Source: Verrucolacustris sp044348085
Lineage (GTDB): Bacteria; Verrucomicrobiota; Verrucomicrobiia; Methylacidiphilales; Verrucolacustridaceae
Length of the DNA: 64,000 nt
Direction: 5' to 3'
Assembly (NCBI GenBank): GCA_044348085.1
Contig: JBIKTM010000002.1
Location: forward strand, 1 to 64,000
Part shown: positions 26,998-34,350 of the stretch, one piece after another
Numbering within the stretch: position 1 is the first letter of the stretch
Layout: each line of letters starts with the position of its first letter
Notes under the pieces: model-generated
The model's input: only the letters and a program-made list of their open reading frames with translations
Databases searched by the model: none
What the model was told of the DNA's origin: nothing
Translations under genes and position numbers: made by a program

Positions 26998-27786
26998 TTA
27001 CGATACACTTCGCTTCGGCCGAAGTGCCCCGGGAACCGAATTTTCCACTTTCCCAACGCTATTCGAAACCACGGGGAATCCGCCTGTCGAAGGCCCGCCT
27101 CGCCCAATGAATCCAACAAACAGACCATGCAGTCCTAGAAAAACAAAAAGAACCGCCACTCCCCCCGAGCCCCGTTGAGCCCGAGTCAACCGCTCCGCCA
27201 TCACACTTCTCTCTTTTCCCTTTTGCTCCTCCACAACTTTCAATCGGCGATCTAACTCCGCCATCAATTTTCCCCGCTCCACCCGCCACTCTTCCATTTG
27301 GCGTAATCTTTCCTGTTTTTTGTTTTCCAAGTCCCGCCGTCTCGAATCCGTAGCTCCCTCAGAAAGTTCCCCACTTTGGGCAGATTCACGATCTAACTGC
27401 GCCATTTTTCCTTCCACATCTTGCAAACGATCCCGTAATGCCCAGCTGGTCTCACCCATACCCTCTCCCTGTCCTTCGACAGGAAACTCCACCCCTAGAG
27501 GCACTGCCGCCAAACCATAAATCGCTGCCGCCACCAAAAATCCAAGATTCAGAAATTGAAAACCAGCGACCCGTGCCACGCTTCGCCTCATAGGAAGCGG
27601 CCCCCGCAGAAAAAAAAGGCCCAGCAAAAAAAGTGGCGCCAATTTCACCATCGCCTCCCGATTTGCCAACAGCTGTTCCTTAGCGGCTAAAACTCCCCCG
27701 GCCTCTCCCAGTTGCCAAACTGCCAAGATGAGAAGCGCCAACCCCGAGGTTCGGAACAAAAAGCCTCGGTCTCCTGCCTCACTCAT
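26998..27786 (-). CDS. Membrane protein with coiled coil, unknown function
   Basis: 262 aa. Hydrophobic segments near residues 15-35, 48-62 and 73-95, a Gln/Glu/Arg/Lys-rich coiled coil (residues ~115-195; DRLQDVEGKMAQLDRES, KKQERLRQMEEWRVERG), then another TM (GVAVLFVFLGLHGLFVGFIG) and a Ser/Gly-rich end. HpsJ-like organisation (TMs, coiled coil, TM) is suggested by this layout but I cannot confirm the family. It lies 60 bp downstream of recA on the same strand and is convergent with aroD (5 bp apart). Confidence 0.7.
   Translation of the reverse strand: MSEAGDRGFLFRTSGLALLILAVWQLGEAGGVLAAKEQLLANREAMVKLAPLFLLGLFFLRGPLPMRRSVARVAGFQFLNLGFLVAAAIYGLAAVPLGVEFPVEGQGEGMGETSWALRDRLQDVEGKMAQLDRESAQSGELSEGATDSRRRDLENKKQERLRQMEEWRVERGKLMAELDRRLKVVEEQKGKERSVMAERLTRAQRGSGGVAVLFVFLGLHGLFVGFIGRGGPSTGGFPVVSNSVGKVENSVPGALRPKRSVS
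27006..27026. terminator. Possible hairpin between convergent aroD and membrane-protein genes
   Basis: CACTTCG-CTTCGGC-CGAAGTG can form a 7-bp stem with a 7-nt loop just past the aroD stop. No T-run follows on either strand, and the sequence also encodes the C-terminus of the convergent gene. It may be an intrinsic-terminator remnant or chance. Confidence 0.3.
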
Positions 27787-27846
27787 ATTCTTGCTCTAGC
27801 ACCTAGTCGTGTCTTCTAGAACTAAAAACCGCCCGCTCGCCCTCCT

Positions 27847-28980
27847 CTACTTTTCCTTCCCTCCTACCACAACCATGGGCTCTTTGCTTTTTTCCGACTC
27901 TTTCTTGTCCGGCTCCTTCCCTTCGCCGGCAAGCTTTGCTTTTAAGGCCTTTTCGACACGAGCGTAGAGGGCAGGATCTTTTCGAAGCTCCTCTTTGGCT
28001 GCATCTCGTCCTTGGGCCAACTGCTTGCCCTCAAACGCAATCCAAGCCCCCTTCTTTTCAACTGCATTATGCTCAATCGCCGCATCAATCAGCGATCCAG
28101 TTCGAGATATGCCCTCATTATACATGATATCAAACTCCGCTTCGGCAAAGGGCGGCGCCACCTTGTTCTTCACAATTTTGACTCGGGTACGATTTCCTAC
28201 CACTGTTCCATCTGGAAGCTTGATTGCCGTAACTCGCCGAATATCCACTCGCACGCTTGAGTAAAATTTGAGCGCTCGGCCTCCAGGGGTTGTCTCCGGG
28301 CTCCCGAACATAACTCCAATCTTCTCTCGTATCTGGTTGGTGAAGATCGCCACTGTTCGCGCGCGACTAATCAGTGCCGTCAACTTCCGCATCGCTGCAC
28401 TCATCAGCCGTGCTTGGGCACCTACCGTGACATCCCCAATCTGCCCCTCCAACTCATGCTTGGTCACCAGTGCCGCCACACTGTCCAACACCACCACATC
28501 CAGCGCATTGGAACGAATCAAAGTCTCGGCGATATTCAGCGCCTCCTCTCCCGAATCGGGTTGGGACACTAATAGCTCATCCATATTCACACCCAACTTC
28601 CGTGCGTAGGCAGGATCCAAGGCATGCTCCACGTCAATAAAGGCCGCCGTTCCACCCTGTTTCTGTGCATTCGCAATCGCCGTCAATGTGAGGGTCGTCT
28701 TTCCCGATGATTCAGGCCCGAAGATCTCAATGATCCGCCCTCTCGGAAACCCGCCCGCCCCCAAAGCCTGATCAATTGCAAAACAGCCCGTCGGGACAAC
28801 ATCGATCTTCAACTTCGCCGCCGCATCCCCCAGACGCATGATCGCGTTCTCCCCATACGTTTTGACGATCGACTGCAGAGCTAAATCGAGATTGCGCCGC
28901 TCCGAGGCTTTCGCGCTGTCTTTGTGAGCTTGGGTTTCGTTTCTTTCGCTTTTGTCGGTTGCTGATGTTTTGATTGCCAT
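27847..28980 (-). CDS. recA: Recombinase RecA
   Basis: 377 aa. DNA strand-exchange ATPase. Walker A GPESSGKTTLTL, Walker B LDVVVLDSVAAL, LELEGQIGD-type loop (KHELEGQIGDVTVGAQAR), ATFTNQIREKIGVMFGSPE-like L2 region and GGRALKFYSSVR. The N-terminal leader (about 30 residues, rich in Lys/Glu/Ser) is longer than in E. coli. ACGGAGG lies within the last codons of cinA, 6 bp upstream of the stop-start gap, so cinA and recA are coupled. The Lys/Glu-rich tail matches the acidic RecA C-terminus. No LexA box was identified. Confidence 0.97.
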   Translation of the reverse strand: MAIKTSATDKSERNETQAHKDSAKASERRNLDLALQSIVKTYGENAIMRLGDAAAKLKIDVVPTGCFAIDQALGAGGFPRGRIIEIFGPESSGKTTLTLTAIANAQKQGGTAAFIDVEHALDPAYARKLGVNMDELLVSQPDSGEEALNIAETLIRSNALDVVVLDSVAALVTKHELEGQIGDVTVGAQARLMSAAMRKLTALISRARTVAIFTNQIREKIGVMFGSPETTPGGRALKFYSSVRVDIRRVTAIKLPDGTVVGNRTRVKIVKNKVAPPFAEAEFDIMYNEGISRTGSLIDAAIEHNAVEKKGAWIAFEGKQLAQGRDAAKEELRKDPALYARVEKALKAKLAGEGKEPDKKESEKSKEPMVVVGGKEK

Positions 28981-28986
28981 AATAGA

Positions 28987-30237
28987 TTAAACCTCCGTTT
29001 TGTGAAAAGGGTTCGCTAAAAGTTTTACTCTAAGCAGGTTGAGGGCTGCCTGGGAAGCCATCGCCTTAAATGTCTTCCTCTCTGGAACCAACTTCTTCTC
29101 AATAGTTTCCACCCCTCCAGCCCCCGCAATCCCCAGATAAACAAGCCCCACCGGCTTTCCCGCACTCCCACCCCCAGGCCCCGCAATCCCCGTCACCGCC
29201 ACCGCCCAGTCCGCCCCTGATTTTTCTCTCGCCCCTACCGCCATCTCGCCCGCCACTACCCCACTCACCGCCCCATATTTCTCCAAACTCTCCCTCTTCA
29301 CCCCCAACTCTCTCGCTTTTGCCTCATTCGAATAGGTCACCCAACCCCCAACAAAAATCTCTGATGCCCCTGCCACATCCGTGATTCGGCTCGCCACCAA
29401 ACCCCCCGTGCACGATTCAGCCGTAGCCAACTTCACCTTTCCCGCCCGAGCCAACCCCACCACCACCTCCTCCATCGTCTCCACCCCCACCCCAAACACC
29501 GCCACCCCCAAATACTCCCTCAACTTATCCACGCCCGCCCGCAAAACCTTTCCCTCCACACCCCGTAATCTTACGTCCACCTCACCCGGTCGCGCACAAT
29601 ATCCAATCTCCTCTACCCCAATCCCTCTCAAAGCCTCCTCACACTTCTCCTGAACCGCTGACTCCCCAATCCCTACGACCCGCACTACTCTCGTCTTAAC
29701 CCCAGGCTTGGCCCAGCCTCTCAATTTCGGCTCCACCCTCGCCTCAAACATCGCCCCTAACTCTCGCGGAGGCCCAGGCAGTATCACCAACATCTTTCCC
29801 CCTTCCTCCCACATCAGCCCAGGTGCTGTCCCTCTCTCGTTCGGCAAAACCTCCATCCCCTTAGGCACCATAGCCTGAACCTTAACCATCTCCGGGGCTT
29901 TTAAATCCCGTGCCGCAAAATATCCCAAAATCTTTTCTAAAATCTCTGGATGAAACACCAATTCCTTCTTGAAAACAGCCGCCACAACCTCCCGTGTCAC
30001 ATCGTCCGAAGTCGGCCCCAACCCCCCCGTCACAATCACCAAATCACTCCGCCCCCACGCCTCCTTCAAAACAGACGCGATTGCCTCCTTCCCATCCGGT
30101 ACCGCCGTCTGCCTCGACAACATCAACCCCAACTCCGCCAACCGCCCCGATAAGTATCCGGGATGAGAATTCAGCACCTGCCCCAAAAGAAGCTCCGAGC
30201 CCGTTGTGATCAATTCAATCTTCACCCTGCCTAGCAT
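28987..30237 (-). CDS. cinA: CinA-like NMN amidohydrolase/competence-damage protein
   Basis: 416 aa from MLGRVKIELITTGSELLLGQ. The N-terminal MoCF/COG1058 domain (TGGLGPTSDDVTREVVA, GIVILPGPPREL-like VILPGPPRELGAMF) and the C-terminal CinA amidohydrolase domain (LATAESCTGGLVASRITDVAG, GWVTYSNEAKARELGV) are both present. Recycles NMN to nicotinate mononucleotide. Its place just upstream of recA matches the widely conserved cinA-recA pair. An in-frame extension to 30360 exists, but homology supports this start. Confidence 0.93.
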   Translation of the reverse strand: MLGRVKIELITTGSELLLGQVLNSHPGYLSGRLAELGLMLSRQTAVPDGKEAIASVLKEAWGRSDLVIVTGGLGPTSDDVTREVVAAVFKKELVFHPEILEKILGYFAARDLKAPEMVKVQAMVPKGMEVLPNERGTAPGLMWEEGGKMLVILPGPPRELGAMFEARVEPKLRGWAKPGVKTRVVRVVGIGESAVQEKCEEALRGIGVEEIGYCARPGEVDVRLRGVEGKVLRAGVDKLREYLGVAVFGVGVETMEEVVVGLARAGKVKLATAESCTGGLVASRITDVAGASEIFVGGWVTYSNEAKARELGVKRESLEKYGAVSGVVAGEMAVGAREKSGADWAVAVTGIAGPGGGSAGKPVGLVYLGIAGAGGVETIEKKLVPERKTFKAMASQAALNLLRVKLLANPFHKTEV

Positions 30238-30335
30238 ACTCGTTTTTTGGCCCTGCCAAGCCCGACCTCCCGCCCCGCGGAGACAGATCCGATAGCCACT
30301 TTGTTTTCTCATGCGAGGATCTTGCGCTCCTAGAG

Positions 30336-30352
30336 AGGACATTGGCTGTCCT
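30336..30352. promoter_or_regulatory. Inverted repeat in the cinA/methyltransferase divergent spacer
   Basis: AGGACA-TTGGC-TGTCCT lies in the 213-bp divergent spacer (30238-30450), the longest gene-free stretch in the window, followed by a T-rich tract at 30362-30379. It may be an operator serving the divergent promoters, or a hairpin. I see no convincing -35/-10 pair or LexA-like box. Confidence 0.3.
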
Positions 30353-30450
30353 AGGATCACAACTTCTTTATATTTTTTTAAACCTTTTTCTTCCCATGTC
30401 CTTTCCTAGGCGGGGCTTGAGTTTCCCCTTCCCCAAACCGATGCTCCTTT

Positions 30451-31989
30451 ATGCCCAAAAAGTCTGCGCATCCCGCGAAAGATCTGTATCGAGAACTCCG
30501 TGCCCTCCCTTGGCTCCGTCTTTGGGAACAGGAGGTCCCCCGCTTCAACTCGGCCTCTCCGGACGAAAAGCTCCGCACCGTCGCCCTTATTCGTGCTATC
30601 GGCGCGGGATTTACCGAGGCATCTCAGCCCTCTCTCAAAGAACCCGTCCGACAATGGCTCCTCTCTCTCCTAGCCGATCCTGCCGAGAAGATTCGGCGCT
30701 ACGCCATGACCGCCCTTCCCAAAATCGGAGCGGGCCGTACCGAAGAGCGCCAACTCCTCTCCCTCCTTTCCAAAACCTCCGCAGATCGTGAGAAGAAGTT
30801 CCTTGGGAAAGCCCTCGAGAAAATCGGCGGCTCCGCCACTCTTGATCTTATCCGCCAACAAGGCATCTCCCTGCCTCTTCTGAATGAACAGAGAGCGAAA
30901 GCCAACCTCGCTCGCCAACAAAAACCCTCCTCCATCCGGTTCACCATTCCATTTTCCGACGTTTCCCAGCTCCGCATCCACCTCCGTTGCCGAACCGGCC
31001 TCGAACCGATTCTTTCGCAAGAGGTCAAAGATTCGAAAACCCCATTTCGGATTGTGGAAATTCGTCCAGGTCTTCTCACTTTGGCCCCTACGGCTCCCTT
31101 TCGTCTGGACGATCTTTTTTCTCTACGCTGTTTTTCAACCGCGTCCTTCCTTCTGGGAACTCTACAAAAATCTCCCTCTGTGGTGGAACCACTCGCGACT
31201 CTGATTGCCTCCCCCCTCAGTCGTTCCCTCCTCCAAACCTTTACCGATGGCCCCATCCGCTACCGATTCGAGTGGATGGGAAAAGGCCACCAGCGCTCGG
31301 CTGTCCGCCAAATCGCGCAGCGCGTGTACTCCCTCTGCCCCGATCTCCTTAACGACTCCCGCGAAGCCCCTTGGGCAATCGAAATCCACCCCACACCCAT
31401 GAGCGATTTTGTCGAACTCCGTCCCCGCCTCTCCCCCGATCCCCGATTCCCCTACCGCCAACAGGATGTTCCCGCCGCCTCCCACCCTCCTCTCGCCGCT
31501 GCGATGGCCCGCCTCGCCGGCCCTTTTCCCGACGAAACCGTCTGGGACCCCTTCTGCGGCTCTGCCCTCGAACTCATCGAACGAGTTCGATTGACCGGAG
31601 TTCGTCGAATTCTTGGAACCGACCTCTCCCCCGATGCCATTCAAGCCGCCCGCGCCAACTGGCAGGCCGCCCGCTTCCCTGGCGTTTCAGCCGATTTTGT
31701 TCTTCGCGACTTTCGCGATTTTGAAAAGATCCCCAACTACGGCCCAGCCAGCATCTCTCTTCTCATCACCAATCCCCCACTTGGAAAACGCATCCCCATT
31801 CCCAACCTCAGGGGTCTTTTGGAAGAACTCTTCACCGTCGCTTCCGTCGCGCTCCGCCCCGGCGGCAGAATGGTTTGGATCAATCCCCTGAAAATCAAAC
31901 CCCCCGCCTCATCCCTTCGTCTCGAATTCCAACAAACCGTCGACCTCGGCGGCTTTGCCTGCAGGCTCGAACTGCTCCGCAAACGCTAG
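30451..31989 (+). CDS. HEAT-like domain plus Trm14/RlmL-type SAM methyltransferase
   Basis: 512 aa. Residues ~1-160 are helical and HEAT-like (AALIRAIGAGFTEASQPSL, DPAEKIRRYAMTALPKIGAG). A middle part (residues ~170-350) has the look of a ferredoxin-like/THUMP-like module (IHLRCRTGLEPILSQEV). The C-terminal half is a PF01170-type methyltransferase: TVWDPFCGSALELIERVRL (motif I), LGTDLSPDAIQAARAN, then LLITNPPLGKRI (catalytic NPP loop). The family modifies guanine N2 in tRNA (Trm14/TrmN) or 23S rRNA (RlmL). The HEAT-like fusion is unusual. The exact RNA target is not determinable from sequence. Confidence 0.8.
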   Translation: MPKKSAHPAKDLYRELRALPWLRLWEQEVPRFNSASPDEKLRTVALIRAIGAGFTEASQPSLKEPVRQWLLSLLADPAEKIRRYAMTALPKIGAGRTEERQLLSLLSKTSADREKKFLGKALEKIGGSATLDLIRQQGISLPLLNEQRAKANLARQQKPSSIRFTIPFSDVSQLRIHLRCRTGLEPILSQEVKDSKTPFRIVEIRPGLLTLAPTAPFRLDDLFSLRCFSTASFLLGTLQKSPSVVEPLATLIASPLSRSLLQTFTDGPIRYRFEWMGKGHQRSAVRQIAQRVYSLCPDLLNDSREAPWAIEIHPTPMSDFVELRPRLSPDPRFPYRQQDVPAASHPPLAAAMARLAGPFPDETVWDPFCGSALELIERVRLTGVRRILGTDLSPDAIQAARANWQAARFPGVSADFVLRDFRDFEKIPNYGPASISLLITNPPLGKRIPIPNLRGLLEELFTVASVALRPGGRMVWINPLKIKPPASSLRLEFQQTVDLGGFACRLELLRKR

Positions 31990-32032
31990 CCCGCCCTTGC
32001 CACTCTATTTCTCTTCCTGCGAAGATTTCCTC

Positions 32033-32905
32033 GTGGATCAAAAAATCATCAATCTCTCCTGCTACCACTTTACCTCGCTCAACCAGTTGGAGGATTTAAA
32101 ATCCGTTCTTAAATCCAAATGCCTCGAACTCGGAGTCAAAGGCACCATCCTTCTTGCTCACGAAGGCGTTAATTTTTTCCTCTCAGGGACTCGCTCCCAA
32201 CTCGATCCCATCCTTCAACTCCTCCGCACCACTCCAGGCCTTTCGCAGATTCGTCCCAAAGAGAGTCCCGGCTCGGCCCAACCCTTCCAACGTATGCTCG
32301 TCAAAATTAAAAAAGAAATCGTCAGCTTTGGGGTTCCGGGCGTCGACCCCGCCCACCACCCCTCCCCCAAAATTTCCTCCACTCAACTCAAGCAGTGGCT
32401 GGACGAAAAACGCCCCCTCACTCTTCTCGATATCCGCAACGAGTACGAAATTCGCATGGGAACATTCCAAGGCGCCCTCAACCCCCAGATCTCGAACTTT
32501 CGCGACTTCCCTCAAGCCGCCCAAAAAATCGACCCCGCCCTCAAAAATCAACCCCTCGTGATGTTTTGCACAGGAGGAATTCGCTGTGAAAAGGCTGGCC
32601 CCTACATGCAGATGCAGGGGTTCAAAAATATTCTTCAGCTAGATGGAGGAATTCTAAAGTATTTCGAGGAAACAGGAGGCGATCATTTCCAAGGCGAATG
32701 CTTTGTATTCGATGAGCGAGTTGGGGTCGATCGCCACCTCCAAGAGACCGACTCGGTCCTTTGCTACAACTGTCAAATGCCCCTTCTCGCCTCTGATCTT
32801 ACCCACCCCCACTACGTATACGAAAAGTCCTGCCACCACTGCTTTCACGGGAAACCCCTCGGACGCGGCAACACAAAGCCAACCCCGCAGGAAAATCTTC
32901 TGTAG
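32033..32905 (+). CDS. trhO: tRNA uridine(34) hydroxylase TrhO (rhodanese family)
   Basis: 290 aa from the GTG at 32033 (VDQKIINLSCYHFTSL); the in-frame ATG at 31955 lies inside the previous gene. N-terminal UPF0176/acylphosphatase-like domain (GTILLAHEGVNFFLSG), rhodanese domain with active loop CTGGIRCEKAGPYM and a C-terminal Cys pair region (CYNCQMPL, CHHCF) that probably binds zinc. Hydroxylates U34 to 5-hydroxyuridine in tRNA in homologues. It is 44 bp after the methyltransferase on the same strand, a plausible RNA-modification pair. Confidence 0.93.
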   Translation: MDQKIINLSCYHFTSLNQLEDLKSVLKSKCLELGVKGTILLAHEGVNFFLSGTRSQLDPILQLLRTTPGLSQIRPKESPGSAQPFQRMLVKIKKEIVSFGVPGVDPAHHPSPKISSTQLKQWLDEKRPLTLLDIRNEYEIRMGTFQGALNPQISNFRDFPQAAQKIDPALKNQPLVMFCTGGIRCEKAGPYMQMQGFKNILQLDGGILKYFEETGGDHFQGECFVFDERVGVDRHLQETDSVLCYNCQMPLLASDLTHPHYVYEKSCHHCFHGKPLGRGNTKPTPQENLL

Positions 32906-32915
32906 CCTGTCTGCC

Positions 32916-33848
32916 TTAAACAAACTCCACCTGCACCACGGTGCTCTCCTCCACGCCCCGCAAGATTACGGAATCCTCATCCGCAGTCACAAAACGTGCC
33001 GCACCCTTTCCCCACTCCTCTCCCCCTTCGGTCTGAATCTTGCCGTCCGCTACAAAGAGAAATCGAAATGTACCGCGATCAGGAACAATTTCCCTTACCT
33101 CTTCCCGCGTAAGCCACCAGCGCTTCACTTTAAAAAAATCACACACCAACAATCTCTCGCCCCTTGGCTGAACGAACGCCGGCTCCACATCACTCCACTG
33201 AATCGACTCCAGCGCCTCTTTTACATGCAACGCCCGCGATTTCCCCTGCTCATCTTTTCGTCCCCAATCATCCACCCGATACGTCGTATCCGAATTCTGC
33301 TGAATCTCCAAAATCACGTTTCCTGCCCCAATCGCATGCACTCTGCCAGACGGCAAAAACATCGCCTCCCCGGGTTCCGTTTTTTGCCGATAAAAACAGT
33401 CGGCCACCTTCCCCTCCTTTAACGCTTTCTCAAACTCAACCCTCCCCACCCCTCTCTTGAAACCCACATAAATCTCTGCCTCAGGCTTCGTCTCTAAAAA
33501 GAACCACATCTCCGTCTTCGGTTCGCCCCCTAAAGACTTTGCCTTTCCCGCAGGAGGGTGAACCTGAAGCGACAGCTTCTCCTCCGCATCCAAAAGTTTT
33601 ATCAAAATCGGAAAGTGGTCAGTTTTGGGCGACCGAGTTCCAAATATCTTTTTCCGATCTGCTCCCGACCACAACGATCCCAAGGTCTGCCCCGCACCCT
33701 CAATCCGCGACTGCGCTTCGGGTCGATCCACCAACTCCCACGTCTCTCCAATTTTCCTGCCCTCGGGCAAAACCCTCCCAAACCTCTCCAGATTGCGACC
33801 TCCCCAGATTCTCTCTTGGGCTATGGGCTCAAATTTCCAGATCGCCAT
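32916..33848 (-). CDS. manA: Mannose-6-phosphate isomerase, class I
   Basis: 310 aa zinc cupin that interconverts mannose 6-phosphate and fructose 6-phosphate. Metal and active-site motifs: SLQVHPPAGKA, KTEMWFFLETK, PSGRVHAIGAGNVILEIQQ and DTTYRVDDWGR. Shorter than E. coli ManA (391 aa), matching the compact Bacillus-like class. It provides GDP-mannose or sugar precursors in principle; no manC/manB is in the window. Convergent with trhO, 10 bp apart. Confidence 0.92.
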   Translation of the reverse strand: MAIWKFEPIAQERIWGGRNLERFGRVLPEGRKIGETWELVDRPEAQSRIEGAGQTLGSLWSGADRKKIFGTRSPKTDHFPILIKLLDAEEKLSLQVHPPAGKAKSLGGEPKTEMWFFLETKPEAEIYVGFKRGVGRVEFEKALKEGKVADCFYRQKTEPGEAMFLPSGRVHAIGAGNVILEIQQNSDTTYRVDDWGRKDEQGKSRALHVKEALESIQWSDVEPAFVQPRGERLLVCDFFKVKRWWLTREEVREIVPDRGTFRFLFVADGKIQTEGGEEWGKGAARFVTADEDSVILRGVEESTVVQVEFV

Positions 33849-33887
33849 CCCGAACTATAACTCGCATTGAAAATCTAACATCAAAAA

Positions 33888-34319
33888 TTAAAAATCATCC
33901 GCCTCCCAGGCTCTCCCATCCTTGTAGGCCGCTCCCACCCTCCACTTCCCCTCTTCGCGCACGAACGGGATAACCATCCTGTTCTCCCTCTCTCCAGTCA
34001 CCCTTCCAATCTCCGCCTCGGCGTAACTTCCTTCAAATTTAGGCACATCCCGCAAAAAATAGGTCGCCCGCTCTTCCCAGTCCCGCCGCGCCACGTAAGC
34101 CAGACCCGCCTTGGGTTCCAACCCCTCAGCACGAACCTTCCCTTTTAACCCCTCCGACATCACCTCCTCTAACTCCCTATATTTTCCCTCCCTCGCCACC
34201 TCAATCATCCCTCTTAACTCCCCCTCAAACTGACCCCGCGGATCCCCCCCACACCCCACCCCCGCGAGTACCCACGCGAACAAACAAAAATTTCTTAATC
34301 TTAGCTTGAGAAAGCCCAT
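33888..34319 (-). CDS. Small lipoprotein, unknown function
   Basis: 143 aa with a lipobox: LFAWVLAGVGC (cleavage before Cys23). The mature part has alternating helices and strands with EGELRGMIEVAREGKYREL and a C-terminal VREEGKWRVGAAYKDG, which resembles DUF4878/NTF2-like lipoproteins that end in GKWKI. No specific family is assigned with certainty. Divergent from ftsK (31 bp between starts) and upstream of manA on the same strand. Confidence 0.7.
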   Translation of the reverse strand: MGFLKLRLRNFCLFAWVLAGVGCGGDPRGQFEGELRGMIEVAREGKYRELEEVMSEGLKGKVRAEGLEPKAGLAYVARRDWEERATYFLRDVPKFEGSYAEAEIGRVTGERENRMVIPFVREEGKWRVGAAYKDGRAWEADDF

Positions 34320-34350
34320 CCTTAGGCTGAATTAGACTCCTTCGCCCTTT

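Noticed and set aside
28981..30450. LexA/SOS box controlling cinA-recA
   Set aside because: I looked in the cinA upstream region for known LexA patterns and found only an AGGACA/TGTCCT inverted repeat, which does not match a recognised SOS box.
31162..31644. A 160-codon - strand frame inside the methyltransferase gene
   Set aside because: Gly-rich translation with no motif, opposite the intact methyltransferase domain.
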